Part shown: positions 10,037 to 21,940 of the stretch, one piece after another | How positions within the stretch are numbered: the stretch's first letter is position 1 | Layout of the letters: every line of letters begins with the position of its first letter | Origin: Cladophialophora immunda | Lineage: Eukaryota > Ascomycota > Eurotiomycetes > Chaetothyriales > Herpotrichiellaceae | Direction of reading: 5' to 3' | Assembly: GCF_000835495.1 (NCBI RefSeq) | Contig: NW_015622542.1 | Span: 2,874,485-2,938,484 of the forward strand | DNA length: 64,000 nt | Notes under the pieces: model-generated | What the model saw: the letters and a program-made list of their open reading frames with translations, nothing else | Database searches by the model: none | Told to the model about the DNA's origin: nothing | Program-made: the position numbers and the translations under genes

Positions 10037-12934
10037 ATGGCGAGGCTCTCCAACCCTTTCGCCTTCACTCGTTGGCCCGTCACCATCATCACGTCCGCTG
10101 TTTACCTCGTTATTATTGTTGCTCTCCTCATCGTCCATACGACGGTCCCTTCTCCTCCATCCTCGCCTACTCCCATTCGCGGCGTCAACCTGACAGAAGC
10201 TTGGCTGGACTTGCAGCTTCTCACCGCGGCTTACCGTCCTTACAACAGCCGTCGCAACGACCAAATCCACGAGTGGCTCCTCGAACGGATCAAGTCGATA
10301 GCGAAAGAAAACGACGCTTCTCCACATGTCTTCGAGGACAATACCTCCAATCTTACCTTTTCTTCGGGAGGAGTACTTTCTGGGCCTGGCGTGTCTGTCT
10401 ACTTTGAGGGCACCAACCTCATCGTCTATATACCGGGAACGGAAGATGATAAAACACAATGGTGGCTTGACCCAGACGGAAAACCATCGGCTCGCAACGC
10501 AGTCTTGGTGAATGCACACTATGACAGTGTATCAACGGGTTTCGGCTCTACAGATGACGGCGTCGGGGTCGTCTGCGTATTGCAACTACTCAAATACTTT
10601 ACGACACCCATGAACAAGCCAAAGAACGGAGTGGTGCTCCTCTTGAACAACGGTGAAGAAGACTTTTTGAATGGAGCAAGTGTTTTCAGCCAACACCCCA
10701 TGTCCATGGTTGTGAGCTCATTCCTGAATCTGGAGGGAGCTGGCGCAGGGGGGCGGGCTGCTCTGTTTCGAAGCACCGACGAAGCCGTCACAAAAGCCTA
10801 TGCTCACTCCAAGTACCCTTTTGGCTCGTCCACATCGGCGGATGGCTTTAATCGAGGACTAGTGCGGAGTCAGACGGACTATGTCGTATTCAATGGCAAG
10901 TTGGGTTATCGTGGACTGGACGTTGCCTTCATTGGACCGCGGGCGAGATACCATACCGATCAAGACGACTCACGGCACACAGGGAAAGGCTCTCTTTGGC
11001 ACATGCTCTCAGCGGCGGTGGCTACAACGAGAGCCTTGACATCGACCTCGCTGAAGACGAACCTGGATCCTGAGAACAATCCAGGAAGTCCGTCACTCTG
11101 GTTCGATATCTTTGGCCGAACGTTTGCCATCTTAAAAGCGCACACTTTCTTCGCTCTATCGGTCACTTTGCTTGTCGTGGGACCTGTGATACTCCTGCTC
11201 ACCGTTGCCCTGCTGTATCGAGTCGACAAGTTCTATCTTTTCTCAGGGTCGCGGCCGCTCCACCACCCGAATGGAGACGAAAGGATCAAACTCTACGGAT
11301 GGCGTGGCTTTTTCCGTTTCCCGCTGATCTTGCTCGTGGCTTGTGCGGTCCCAATTGCTCTGGCATACCTGATCTTCAAAGAAAATCAATACATCGCCCA
11401 CAGCAGTGAGTGGGCAGTATGGACCATGATGATTGCCTCCTTCGTCATTGTTGCGTGGTTCTTCTGCAGAGCTGCGGACTATACACGGCCTTCTTCACTC
11501 ACCCGCGTCTACGGGTTCTCATGGATGTGGGGAGCATGGTGGGTGCTCCTTGTCGTTGCAACAGTGTTTGAACAACAGCTCCACGTCGTCGGTCTGTACT
11601 TTGTCCTGGTGTACGCAGCGCTCGTGTGGCTGGCTACGTGGTTGTCCTACCTAGAGTTGTTTTCCTTGCCCAGGAAATCGGTATATTGCCAGCGTCTAGT
11701 TAGCGAAGACGACCCGTCGCACCAGCATCCCGGCTCGGGCGCGGGGTACGAAGACGCTGGGGACCGTCCGGATCCCGATGATGACGATGAGCCTACGGAA
11801 AGGTCGAGTCTCCTAAGGAGGGGATACCGTCAAGGGAGAGAAGAAGCGAGTCCTGACATCAAAGCCGATGTTGACAAGTCTGACTCCATCGAAGAGCCGG
11901 ATTGGAGTAAATCACAATGGTCGTGGCTGTGGCTGTTGCAGATGCTCGTCCTTGTGCCCATCAATCTTATCATCGTCGGCCAGATCGGCCTTTTACTGAC
12001 TGAAGGTCTGCACCAGACGGGACAGGACGGAAGTTCGATGTTTCTGTTATACATTATGGTGGCTGCCTGCACAATACTTCTCTTCTCTCCGCTTGTGCCC
12101 ATTCTGCACCGAGTCACTTGGCAGATACCGGTGTTTCTTCTACTTGTCTTTATTGGCACCATGGTTTACAATCTCACCGCCTTCCCCTTCTCCACGAACA
12201 ACAGGTTGAAGCTTTTCTTTCAACAGCAAGTGGACCTTGAAGGAGGGAACAACACCGTCTTTTTGACCGGGGTATCACCCTACACTCGCCATGCAGTCGA
12301 CTACATACCCAGCTCCGCCGGACAGGATATCATCTGCACACCTGCAAGCCCCTCGGTCTCCGGTAACATGCAAACCTGTTCATGGGCGGGATACTCGCCC
12401 AATGTTGTCAACCCTCCTGTCAACTCTTTCTCCCCCACGGAACAGTACAGCAGCTGGCTCACTTTCAACGTCACTCGCCTGAATAATAGTGATAGCGAAT
12501 ACAAAGCCCGCTTCGTGCTCTTTGGGAAAAACACCCGTGCGTGCAAACTCGTCTTCGAGACCGCGCCGATCACTGGCTTCCATGTAGTCGGGCAAGCGCC
12601 GAGGGACACACGGTTCCCCCCTGTGCCCGAAGATGGGAGTCAGGAGATCAGGCTATGGAGCCGCACGTGGGGAAGGGCTTGGACCGTGGATGTCAATTGG
12701 GACATCCCAGCTGCCAGTCTCGAAGGGCCAAATGACTTCGAGGATGCTAACTATCAGCAGATCTCAGGTGCTAACAGTACGGTGTCCGGTCGAGTGGTAT
12801 GTCTATGGAGCGACGCGAACAAGAATGGTGTAATACCCGCATTTGACGAGGCAATGCATTATGTCCCAGCGTGGGCGGCAATCACCAAGAGAGCGGATGG
12901 ACTGGTGGAAGGGTACAAACGATTCCAGATATGA
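10037..12934 (+). CDS. PFF1: Vacuolar membrane protease, M28 family (Pff1-like)
   Basis: The intronless frame encodes 965 residues from the ATG at 10037 (context ggccATGG); upstream in-frame codons are not ATG. The product opens with a cytosolic stub and a transmembrane helix at about residues 15-35. It then has a lumenal M28 zinc-aminopeptidase domain: AHYDS (His161), STDDG (Asp173/174), GEED (Glu207/208), LEGAG (Glu233) and YHTDQDD later supply the expected metal ligands and catalytic residues. About eight further hydrophobic helices follow, interrupted by an acidic cytosolic loop near residues 550-620, and then a long C-terminal lumenal domain. Length and layout fit the fungal vacuolar membrane protease family (yeast YBR074W/Pff1). 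The physiological substrate is not known from sequence. Confidence 0.93.
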   Translation: MARLSNPFAFTRWPVTIITSAVYLVIIVALLIVHTTVPSPPSSPTPIRGVNLTEAWLDLQLLTAAYRPYNSRRNDQIHEWLLERIKSIAKENDASPHVFEDNTSNLTFSSGGVLSGPGVSVYFEGTNLIVYIPGTEDDKTQWWLDPDGKPSARNAVLVNAHYDSVSTGFGSTDDGVGVVCVLQLLKYFTTPMNKPKNGVVLLLNNGEEDFLNGASVFSQHPMSMVVSSFLNLEGAGAGGRAALFRSTDEAVTKAYAHSKYPFGSSTSADGFNRGLVRSQTDYVVFNGKLGYRGLDVAFIGPRARYHTDQDDSRHTGKGSLWHMLSAAVATTRALTSTSLKTNLDPENNPGSPSLWFDIFGRTFAILKAHTFFALSVTLLVVGPVILLLTVALLYRVDKFYLFSGSRPLHHPNGDERIKLYGWRGFFRFPLILLVACAVPIALAYLIFKENQYIAHSSEWAVWTMMIASFVIVAWFFCRAADYTRPSSLTRVYGFSWMWGAWWVLLVVATVFEQQLHVVGLYFVLVYAALVWLATWLSYLELFSLPRKSVYCQRLVSEDDPSHQHPGSGAGYEDAGDRPDPDDDDEPTERSSLLRRGYRQGREEASPDIKADVDKSDSIEEPDWSKSQWSWLWLLQMLVLVPINLIIVGQIGLLLTEGLHQTGQDGSSMFLLYIMVAACTILLFSPLVPILHRVTWQIPVFLLLVFIGTMVYNLTAFPFSTNNRLKLFFQQQVDLEGGNNTVFLTGVSPYTRHAVDYIPSSAGQDIICTPASPSVSGNMQTCSWAGYSPNVVNPPVNSFSPTEQYSSWLTFNVTRLNNSDSEYKARFVLFGKNTRACKLVFETAPITGFHVVGQAPRDTRFPPVPEDGSQEIRLWSRTWGRAWTVDVNWDIPAASLEGPNDFEDANYQQISGANSTVSGRVVCLWSDANKNGVIPAFDEAMHYVPAWAAITKRADGLVEGYKRFQI

Positions 12935-13765
12935 TCGATCAAGATCTCGAAGGGGGTGAAGCGCTGGGTTCTCGGCAGCAAGTGCGCACGAGTGCCGTAT
13001 TGAGGATTTGTGAGAGACTTTACTTGCTTGCGTCTATCCATCTTGTTGTGCTCTAGTGGTCCTTGGTTTGAGCGACGTACAGCACCTGTAATCAATTCTG
13101 CACCTCATCGGGAGTTCGGGTGGATATTTCTCCAGATTGTCTGCTGGGTGTACGGGAAAGGGAGGAACGAGGACACGAAGGGCATTTCTTGGAATTGCGG
13201 TCCGCCAGAGTGGAAGTGCGTCGTCTCGTCTTCACCCGAGTTGGTCCCATGAAATGGGGTAGTCCCGTTTGGTGAACAAGATCATACCGTTCGGCCACCA
13301 TGGGAGCATTGTTATTGCAGCTCGCACTTTGGAGGTACCGGCCAGCTGAGATGGCGTATGCCTTTTTCTTGCTTGGGGAAGTCCGGAGTTGTCTGTTGGG
13401 ATTTTCTATTTGGTTCCAATCAGGACATAATAAACCGTGTCCCCATGCTGAGACATTTGTGCTCTTGGAATCGAGAAGAATGCATTGAACATACAGTGGT
13501 GTAAAGGGGAATACAAATAGAGCCGCAAAACAATCCGTGCCGTCCCATGTCCTTTTCTGTCAACTGGCGCTAGCCTCAACAGGCGTCCGAGGTCAACGCC
13601 GCGGACCGCCGGCTGCGGACACAACCAACTTGGCATTCTTGGCCCATCCATGGCTCTTGGCGCTTCGCTCTTCGCTCCTTCAAGAATGCACCAGTCCAGT
13701 CAGTCTGTTCCTCCTCTCCACCATCGGCCAGGCACTCAGTTGCCTCTTGCCCACAAGGCACTCAA
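12935..13765. other. Intergenic, 831 bp between convergent genes
   Basis: Nothing gene-like is supported. The right part is Cys/Ser-codon-like (TCC)n sequence running into the acidic tail of the neighbouring minus-strand gene. Confidence 0.6.
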
Positions 13766-16077
13766 TCAATCCATATCGACATCTGCCTCCTCCTCCTCCT
13801 CCTCATCTTCTTCCTCCACACTCTCGATAGGATCAAGTCGAACCCCTGAATTGCCTTGCAAAGTCGCGTGGGCATGCAAAAGCCCCAAAGGAACCGAGAT
13901 CGTATGGCACTCCTTGGGGTCTTCCCTCCAATATTCGTCCAGGCGCTTTTTGAACACTCCCCTCTCTTTGGGGATGGAAATGAACATCGTTGGGCAAATG
14001 GTGCTGCAGTCCACCCTTATCCGAAATGCGAACTCGAGGGAGCAAGGTTCTGTGAAGTTCTGGGAGCCTGGCGTGGGCTTGATCTTGCAATCTTGCTGTC
14101 GGATTTCAATCGAGAGCGCTTTGACAACCCGAATCCTACCGTTGGCGATCGCAGTTGAAACAGCCCCATATCTCTCGGTACCAAGAATTTCATCGTGGCC
14201 GCTGGCGAGAATGTCAAGATTCCAGCGAAAAGGAAATGACGCTCCGTAGGCCTCCGCCTTTACTCGCGTCCTCCCCTCCACGAAGAACAATCCTTTTGGG
14301 CACACGAGACTCTCACCCTTCCTCACGACCCATAGAGCGCGGTCAGGGAGCCAAATCCCATCTTCCGTCCGGGCCGCCTCTAATTCCTGATTTTCTTGAC
14401 AGGCTGCATCGACGTCCTTCCAAAGCATCTCATATCTGATGCCGTAACTTTCGCGAGCCGGTACTTTGAAGAACAAGTCTGCGCGGGTCAATGTCGCAAA
14501 ATTTCCCTGTGCAATGAGAGAGGTTTCCTGCTGTTCGATGAGAATTGGATTGTTCTCGGAGAACTTTTCTTTGTACTTCTGCAGGATATACGGTGGTAGA
14601 GAGCCCCATCCGCACAGCGCGAGAAGAGGAGGGCGCGCGTCCGGATGAAGCTTCCTAAACTGGTCCAGGGATCGGTCGATGATCTTGAAGATTCCGTCCA
14701 GCCACTTGTCATACACTGTTCTTACCTGACTTTTGTCGACGTGCAGTCCCTGAGGTGTGAGCTTGAAATCCGGATGGCGGGCATCTTTCTCAATAGCCTT
14801 TGACAAGGCTCTTTTCGGCACCTTCAGCATCTTTATCGAGTATTCAGCACGAGTGTCAAATTCTCGCTTGGCGTGTTCGAAGCCATCTGTGACATGCTGA
14901 GACCATATCTTTGCTGTCCAGCCTGGATCTTGGAAGACAGACTGCAACCAATTCTGGCCCAAGTTGTCGAGGATATGCTCATCCATGAGCGTGTTGAGGG
15001 TCAACGAGCCGTTGAAAGAACCTCGCTGCGGAACGATTTCTCTGAATCGAGCCGATCCAGCCTCAAAGTATTTCCCGACTCCAGCCACATCTACCGTGGC
15101 CCCCTGTTTTCTCGTTAGCACTCAATAACCTCATTTGAAAACAGATCTGGGAGTCTTACACCAATATCCGCGACAATCATATTCACCGGTTCGCCGTTGT
15201 GGTCCTCCAACTCCGAAGTCATGTTGAAATGGCATATAGCCGCCGAGACTGCCTCAGAAACCAATGCCGTGGAGCTTGGGAAACCAGCGCGATCCAAGAG
15301 CTTCAAGAAACGGTCCTGAGTTGTCCGTGACCACACCGTAGGCACAGACACCGCGACGTGCGACTCTTTTGCAAAGGCCTCGCGAAGCTTCCTGAATGTC
15401 CAGTCCCCAGACTTGGCCTTGACCCCCATCGCGTAAGCAACCTCTAGCATTGTGTTGCGCCAAATGAATTGCAGGTAAGCAACGACGACATCTTCCATGT
15501 CACTGATTTTCTGCGATCCCCACTCATGTTCCCGATCCTTCAAGGTATCCTTGTAAAGGACCATCCCATCGTGCTTGGTCTGGATTGTGTGTATCAAAGC
15601 GTTGTGTTTTTCCCGGGTTTGCTTCATCAGCTGACCGACAGGCCCGGTTCCATCAGCAGCATATTCCGGAAACAGGGTCAACTTCAACAGATCGAACACG
15701 TTTTCGTCGCTAATTCCGCGGTTCTCGAGTGCGCCATCGACCGAGTGGCCAAACAGCATAGTACATTGTGCTTTTTCGCCAAGTGCTTTCGGGTACCCTG
15801 GTGAGATCGCTACCTTGGAGGGAATGCAAAAATGTGTTTCGTTTCTTGTGCCCGCAAGTACTCGTGCGTGTGTGACATTACCCTTGACTAGCTGTGTGGA
15901 ATTCTGGGCGATGTCCACCACAGAGGTTGTGTGTACTGTACCGAAGTCCATTCCAATTAGGAATGTGACTCCAGATCCAAGGTTCCACGGATAACCGTCG
16001 ATGGTTGGTCGGTGCTCTTCGAAAATATTTGGCGTGGTGGCTGGGCCCGAGCCTTGTGGGGGCACTGTGGCAGGCAT
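13766..16077 (-). CDS. Hsp70-like (HSPA12-type) actin-fold ATPase, 2 exons
   Basis: Exons read 16077..15160 and 15103..13766, joined by a 56-base intron with a GTAAG donor, giving 751 residues. The phosphate-1 loop IGMDFGTVHTT sits at residues 41-51. The phosphate-2 loop VADIGGATVDV is assembled exactly across the splice, which supports the intron. These are hallmarks of the Hsp70/actin ATPase fold. There is no canonical Hsp70 substrate-binding domain or EEVD end, as in HSPA12-like proteins that are expanded in filamentous fungi. The C-terminus ends in a Glu/Asp-rich tail (about 20 residues). It probably acts as a cytosolic ATPase, perhaps chaperone-like or a sensor; its client is unknown. 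Confidence 0.88.
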
Positions 16078-16957
16078 TGTGTTTGAGTGCGGATGGAAAG
16101 CAAGACGAAGAAGTTGAAAGGCTGGTAGGTACTACCTTGCCCCTGTCAAGGAGGCGCTCTGTAATGCTGAAGACAGAGGACGGTCATCCTGATGCGAAGC
16201 AGGTTTTATCTCTTATATCTCCGGTTCTTTGCGGTGTGTTTGCCAACAAGGATTTGCTTCCTTTGAGGAGATGACCACAAGGATTGCTATCAGGTGGCTT
16301 GAGCTGTTGACAAGTATTAGCAAACAACGTCGGCTGCCTTCCAGCCGGAGGCAGAAGGAAACTTCGACAGCAGTGGTGAAGTTGGCAAGGCAGTGGCTTT
16401 ACTTTGCGATACATTGCTCACAACGACGCGCCTGGCGGTTACTGCTCAGCTGGCGTCACTACATCAGATTATCTATTTTTTACGATACTAGAACAGCTTC
16501 TGGTCTTCCGAGCAACCACGGATTGAACCACCACAAACCCTGAGCGTGACTTCACTCGCATGCCCTCCGCCACAATGTTGCGGATGGGTGCCTCCAACCG
16601 CCGACCAAGGCTGATCTAGTGTTTGCTTCCGGAGATCAAAAAGGGTACCGGCCCAACATAACAAAGAAAAAAGAGCTTGGAATGTGGCAGGGTTCCGCAA
16701 ACAGACAATGAAATGGCTATCACTCCCATCGGAAATGGACGTCCCGCTATTGACCCCCTTGCATTCCGTACAGGGACCGGCTGAGCGCAACCGCAAACGG
16801 AAAAGAAAGGTATGCTGCCGCAGGCTCCACAGGTTCTCCTTGCTTGTTGCGTCTTTGTTATTTAATGATATATACCCCTTTCCCTATCCTGAATCATTTG
16901 CGCGCTCCATCTATCTGGCGAACATCTGCAGAACTGTCCTTTCCCAAAATATCCAGC
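16078..16957. other. Divergent intergenic region, 880 bp
   Basis: This is presumably the shared promoter zone of the Hsp70-like gene (-) and the 598-residue gene (+). I see no RNA gene or clear element. Confidence 0.6.
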
Positions 16958-18918
16958 ATGGTGAGATCCATCAATTGGCCGCCTCTCGCTCAGCGAGCCC
17001 TCCTCGAATGGATTGACGATCACAAGGGGCCTCAAAGCGCGTTGATCCAGAACTACAAACAAGCAATCGCCGAGCTGACGAAGAGTCTTCGTACACAATT
17101 TGGAGACAACGCATCCTTCTCGAAGGGGCTGGTGCTATCCCAGGTTGAACAAAGGATCAACTATCTTTGGAAAGATCGGCTCAACAGTTTCCAATCATCT
17201 GCATTGGAGACCTTCTATAGAGATGGCACTCTTGCGCTGGACTGGGATAAGCTTGGCCACAGACCTATCGCCCGAGCGTACACCAAAGACGAGATTGCAT
17301 CATTCAAGGGGAAGGGCGTTCCGAGCACAACCGCCGCGACTGACAGATCCAGAGCCAGTGACGACGAAGAACCTATCCGGGCGGATAAACGTCGCCGAAC
17401 AGATAACGGCTCCGAAAATCGATCAGACAGCGAGCGCGAACGACAGGAGGGGAGGAGACGAAAGAGCCCTTCGAATGACGTGAGAAAGGAGCCAGAGTCT
17501 CAAGTCGATCGTTCTCATTCTGACCAGAATCCGAGGTTGGTGTTCCGGTGCTATGTTGAGGACTACTCCCCTTGCTTCCAGCTCTACTTTGCAGTGGCTC
17601 GATGCGCTTATGCTAATTATTCTTTGCCTTTGATGCCATAGGAATATCGGACCACCCACAGTCGGAAATGATGTGACTCATATCATGTCAACAGATAACA
17701 TGACACCCACCCAACAGGAAGAACCCTCCAGCAGAACACTGGAGCCAAGGCACCGGGACAAAAGAACCAGGAGGCTGTCTGCTGGTTTCATCGAGGTCCG
17801 GACTAAGGTTCCAGTACAGAGGCGGAATCAGGTGGACAATGGAGACGAGAAGGGTCCCTTGTTTGACCTGAGCTATCTTGACCGGAGTCGTTACAACGCC
17901 CTCCACCCCCCAGTACCTACCGATCTCATGGAGTCGGAAATGGGAATCCTTGAGCACGGCATTTTCAGTACGATCGCCGTATATGCGGACGCACTGAGTA
18001 TACCGGAGGACCAACCGATGATCCTTGACACAAGACTTCGATATCCTGACGAATGCCGCCTTCTTTTCGACCTCATGCTCGGACTCGATAGCTTCCGTGG
18101 CGCTAACAGCCGCTCTGAGACGTTCCTCGCTTTTCAGCAAAGTAGAACCAGCCTGATAGACTTTCTCCGATCGTTTGTTGGCTGCGCTCTGACAAATTGG
18201 TGTCTGTCTTGGCCCTCCAACCCGACCTCGTACTTCCGCGGACTTGATGATGGGACCGTGGACACTGTGCTCAAGGAGGGTCAGTCTTCCCTGTCAAATT
18301 GAAGAAACGAGCCGTGAAGCTAACAGTCTCTCTGCAGCATTTACGCCAGAGATCGAAGCCGAAGTACGCCAGCGATTGTGGGAAGAACACATGAGTGTCC
18401 ACAAGGTTCCCACCATCGAGAATAAAGCACATCACATGGCATCCACGCTCCTTGCATACATCGACATGCTGATCCCTAATGACCCCCCCGAAAGGAGGCC
18501 CTCGGAGCACACAGATGTCTGTCGTTTACCAGAAGACGATCCGACCCAGAACTCATCTCAACCCGACGGCCCAGCACCGCCCCTCAGAGAGTCTCCGGAT
18601 CGGAAAGCACTCCGGGACTCTCTCGTCACCATATTCAAAAACGGTTTGAAATTCCAGATCCAGATGTTTAAGAACTTGAATGCAGAGTATGTGGTCCTCT
18701 GGCCCAGATTCCTGCGACCGTACGAGCGCAAACTGAATCGCGCACGACGAGCCCGTGGCTCCTCCGCCGACACCGACGCCGACGCCGGAGAACCCAAGAA
18801 GCCCGTGGTGCGCTTAGGGTTGATGCCCCTTATTCAGCGAAGAACAAGGGGCTATATCCATCATGCCAAGTGGTCAGAGTTTCAGCTGGTGACCAAGGGC
18901 TCGGTGCTCGCTCTGTGA
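16958..18918 (+). CDS. Conserved-looking hypothetical protein, 598 aa, 3 exons
   Basis: I do not recognise this protein. Exons 16958..17535, 17642..18279 and 18338..18918 give 598 residues. The ATG context (ccagcATGG) and the MVRSINWPPLAQRALLEW opening look genuine. The first ~95 residues are helical with regularly spaced Trp/Leu (ALLEWIDDHK, RINYLWKDRL), reminiscent of a small DNA- or protein-binding helical bundle. A charged Arg/Glu/Ser region with a basic RRR motif (ADKRRRTDN) follows and could be a nuclear localisation signal. The remaining two thirds look folded, with a YLDRSRYNALHPP segment. The first donor is slightly ambiguous, because an alternative GT lies a few bases downstream. 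A nuclear role is inference. Confidence 0.75.
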
Positions 18919-18978
18919 TCCACCATCTTGCGGCACACCTCCCCAAGCGTGGCTCTTTTCGCGATCAACCGGGCTACG

Positions 18979-18980
<2 letters not shown>

Positions 18981-19010
<30 letters not shown>
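18981..19010. repeat. (AGC)10 trinucleotide microsatellite
   Basis: Ten perfect AGC units lie just after the stop of the 598-residue gene, probably in its 3' untranslated region. Confidence 0.95.
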
Positions 19011-19011
<1 letters not shown>

Positions 19012-19067
19012 TTGGGCAAAGCGAGTCTCGATTGACGAAACCCTCCACCCCTTTTCAGTCTGGGACA

Positions 19068-19081
19068 TCTCTCTCTCTCTC
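19068..19081. repeat. (CT)7 dinucleotide repeat
   Basis: Seven CT units are directly visible. Confidence 0.85.
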
Positions 19082-20426
19082 TTCTCGTCTGAACAGTCTC
19101 TCCCAGGCATTGCTCCCTGGAGATTAGTTCTGAGAGTGGCCAAGAAGGGTTTCCGAAAGCATAGCTGTCTGCGTTGTCCATCCCTCCGCCGGAGACAGCC
19201 ACCATCAAAAGGCAAGGAAGAAGGAACAGCATACCCCGACAACGAAAGGAGGAAGTGCGTGGGCGCATGCAAAAGGAATTTGGGAATGGAAATGCATGGG
19301 AGGGGGAAGGCAAAAAGGTGTGTCCTGGAAACCCAACCGGCCACGGGTCTTCCAGGTGTAAAAGCGGCGGATGCATACAAAAGGTCACGATCCGGAGACA
19401 TTGATCGGGGACGGGAGGAGGATGGAGGCCTATTTGTCGATTTTCGCGTGTGTTTATGCATGTACGTACGTGTGGCACTGGCACATCTGCTAGCAGCGGA
19501 GAAGAAGGAAACTGGGAAAACACTGGGGAGCCGGAAACAAATTGCAATACAATATCCTCTTTTTGATTTGTTTATGGGTGTCTCTACCTTGTTCTCACCT
19601 TGTTCTACCTTGTCTATCTATCTGAAAAGGGAGACAACAGGAGGAGCAGCAGCTCCCGAAAAGAGCAGACGATCCGGACACAAATCGCCCGTTGGCCCCT
19701 CCTCGCAGACAGCCTGGGACGGAAGACACATCATCCACGCCGAGACCCTGGCGCCCTTGGCAAGACTGGCAGTGTCCGGCGATGTTGGTGGTGAGTGTCC
19801 TGACGGGAGATCTGTATGGGGGACCGAGGACTCAGTGGTAACGTGGGGGGGGGGGATGGTATTCTGTACCGAGTAACTATGTATGAACGAGTGTCCGTAA
19901 AAGCCATGTATGTATGTAATGGATGGCTGAGTGCCAAGTGTAGGACCAACTTGATTGATTGATTGTCTATCTATGTAGTAGGGACGCGCTCGCGCCAGTT
20001 TGACGTGCCGACGTGAAAATCTAACCTGGCTAACCTTCCTAATTGGGTTAGGGCATCACCAAAGGCACTCAAGGGCCTGACAGTGCTGTATCGTCGTAGG
20101 CTGTGAAGAGGGAAGTCGTCTTCTTTCTTCCTCCGTGGTAGGGGCGCCGTTTGCCCGGCCCCCGAGCAAGTATAGCCGCAGATGCCGCAAATGCGATGTC
20201 CGGAGCTTGGTGGCCCTGACCTTGGTGCTCCCGGCGAAGGTTCTTGTGTCGATTCAAATCAGGCTGTCGGCACGCAGAGGCCCCGGCTCAGGGGGAGATT
20301 CTGGGCCCCGTTGTAGTAATTTCGCTGCAGGAGGAGACGCTGGCGCAGGGGTGGGACGGTCCTCCGTCCCGGCAGTGACTCTCGCATCGCCAAAGTGCCA
20401 TGCTGCCCGCCTCCGAGGGCGGCGGC

Positions 20427-20585
20427 CATGCCCATCGCAGGATCTCGGTCAGCTCAACGATGATGCCGGCGGGCGTGATCTGCGCCGTGGCGTACCGGCT
20501 TGGTCCAGTGCGACTAGCATCTTCTAAGATGGCTTCGTCCATGCCCATCGCAGGATCTCGATCAGCACAACGATGACGCTGGCGG
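20427..20585. repeat. Diverged tandem duplication, unit about 113 bp
   Basis: A block starting CATGCCCATCGCAGGATCTC at 20427 recurs at 20540 with a few substitutions over about 46 bases. A second short block (GCATCNTCTANGATGGC) also recurs with a similar offset. Because 113 is not a multiple of three, the two copies lie in different frames. Confidence 0.8.
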
Positions 20586-20745
20586 CTCGATGCGTCGTCT
20601 TCCAGCCCAGCCCCATCGAGGAACATTGCATCGTCTAGGATGGCGGGGCGCACGCCAGTAGGCCGGGTTCGCGGCCTGTCCTTTTCCGCCATCACCAGTG
20701 GTCGTTGGCGAAAGCCTTGAGTTTGGGCCAGGGTCGGGTGGAGAA

Positions 20746-20764
20746 ATATATATATATATATATA
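20746..20764. repeat. (TA)n microsatellite
   Basis: An uninterrupted alternating A/T run of about 19 bases. Confidence 0.9.
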
Positions 20765-21940
20765 AAAGAGGAGAAACGAGACAAAATAAAGGAGGAACAG
20801 TCTGAACACCGTCCTGGAGGCTGCATTGGAGATTGGAGTCGGGAGTGTGCTGCACCTCAAATCAGCATCGAGAGTGCACGGATTGATTCTGATTGGATCG
20901 GTGCCATGACTGCTTGAGTTGGCACTCTTTGCCTCTAGAGTTCCGGTTGTCTTGTCGATCGCATTGCCTGGGTCCGCAGCACAGGGAGGAACAATTTTCG
21001 AGACTCCCTGGACTCCAGGAGGCGGCTCCCGGAGACAGTGTCGAATTCGGCCCAAAAAAAGTGCACGTGTCACATGAGGCCACGGAGGGAAGAAATCGCG
21101 ACCGAGATTCGAATCTGCAGGTAGCAGTTGACATGTGCGGAACAGTTCGAAGGAAAACGGCGAGCCAAAGAAGGAACGTTGTGGATCATGGTATTTGTTC
21201 AGCCTTGCGGACAGCGTCGGATTGATTGAAACCAGCTGGTTTGTAACGATAGCCTTGAGAGAGATGGCGTTCCATCCACGAACGGCAGTCGAACAGCGTC
21301 AGGGTTTCTCTTGGAGGAATGAATGCCTTGAGATATTTTGGTTGGTGCTGACATGGCCGTGGTTGAGAACTGTTGGAAACGATTGATTCCTGTTGGGCAC
21401 TTGGCTTCCAAAAGCATCATCAGAACAACAAGAAAGACGTGTGTGAAGTCGTGTCAATGGTTGGGGGGACTGATGCATCAATGTAAGATGAAGCCAAGAA
21501 GGGACATATCACTGTCTGGGTATCGAAACTAACAAGAGAGGGATATGGAGGAAGAACAGAATCATCTGATGACAGAAGAAAAGGAAATATATAGCCTCGG
21601 GATGAGGAGCAAGAGGACTTCGGAGTCGACGTCTGTGAAGGATCCTTCTGGCGGTGTGTCTCATCGTTTCCTGGGTCGGTTGCTTTGTGAACGGGAGGGC
21701 CCAACACTTCCGACAGCCACGAGTGGTAGAAAATCTCAAACAAAGGACATCGTCGCACAAGCAGAACCGTCGAGCACGTCATGTCGAAAGTCCTGCAGCA
21801 GCTCTTTGGTCAGTGTATAACTCCACCACCTCTGTCGCCTCCTCGCAGGCCCCTGAAGAGACTGAACCTGCTCTTATTCCCACCGTGAATGGCAGTCCTT
21901 GTAGAAGTACCTATAGGATCTCGAGTGGTAGGAGCCTCGT

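Larger units (their letters stand above)
18919..21940. other. Gene-poor tract, 3 kb, microsatellites and a decayed duplication
   Basis: Open frames up to 261 codons exist on both strands, but they are interrupted by simple repeats and have no recognisable domains. The tract includes an (AGC)10 repeat, a CT repeat, a TA repeat and a 113-bp diverged tandem duplication, listed separately. Confidence 0.55.

Noticed and set aside
18882..19547. Minus-strand open frame of 221 codons with a run of Ala
   Set aside because: It is the antisense of the (AGC)10 microsatellite, which yields poly-Ala/Cys; no independent support.
20288..21073. Minus-strand frame of 261 codons with a hydrophobic YIYIYIF stretch
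   Set aside because: The hydrophobic run is just the TA microsatellite translated, and the frame does not match across the 113-bp duplication.
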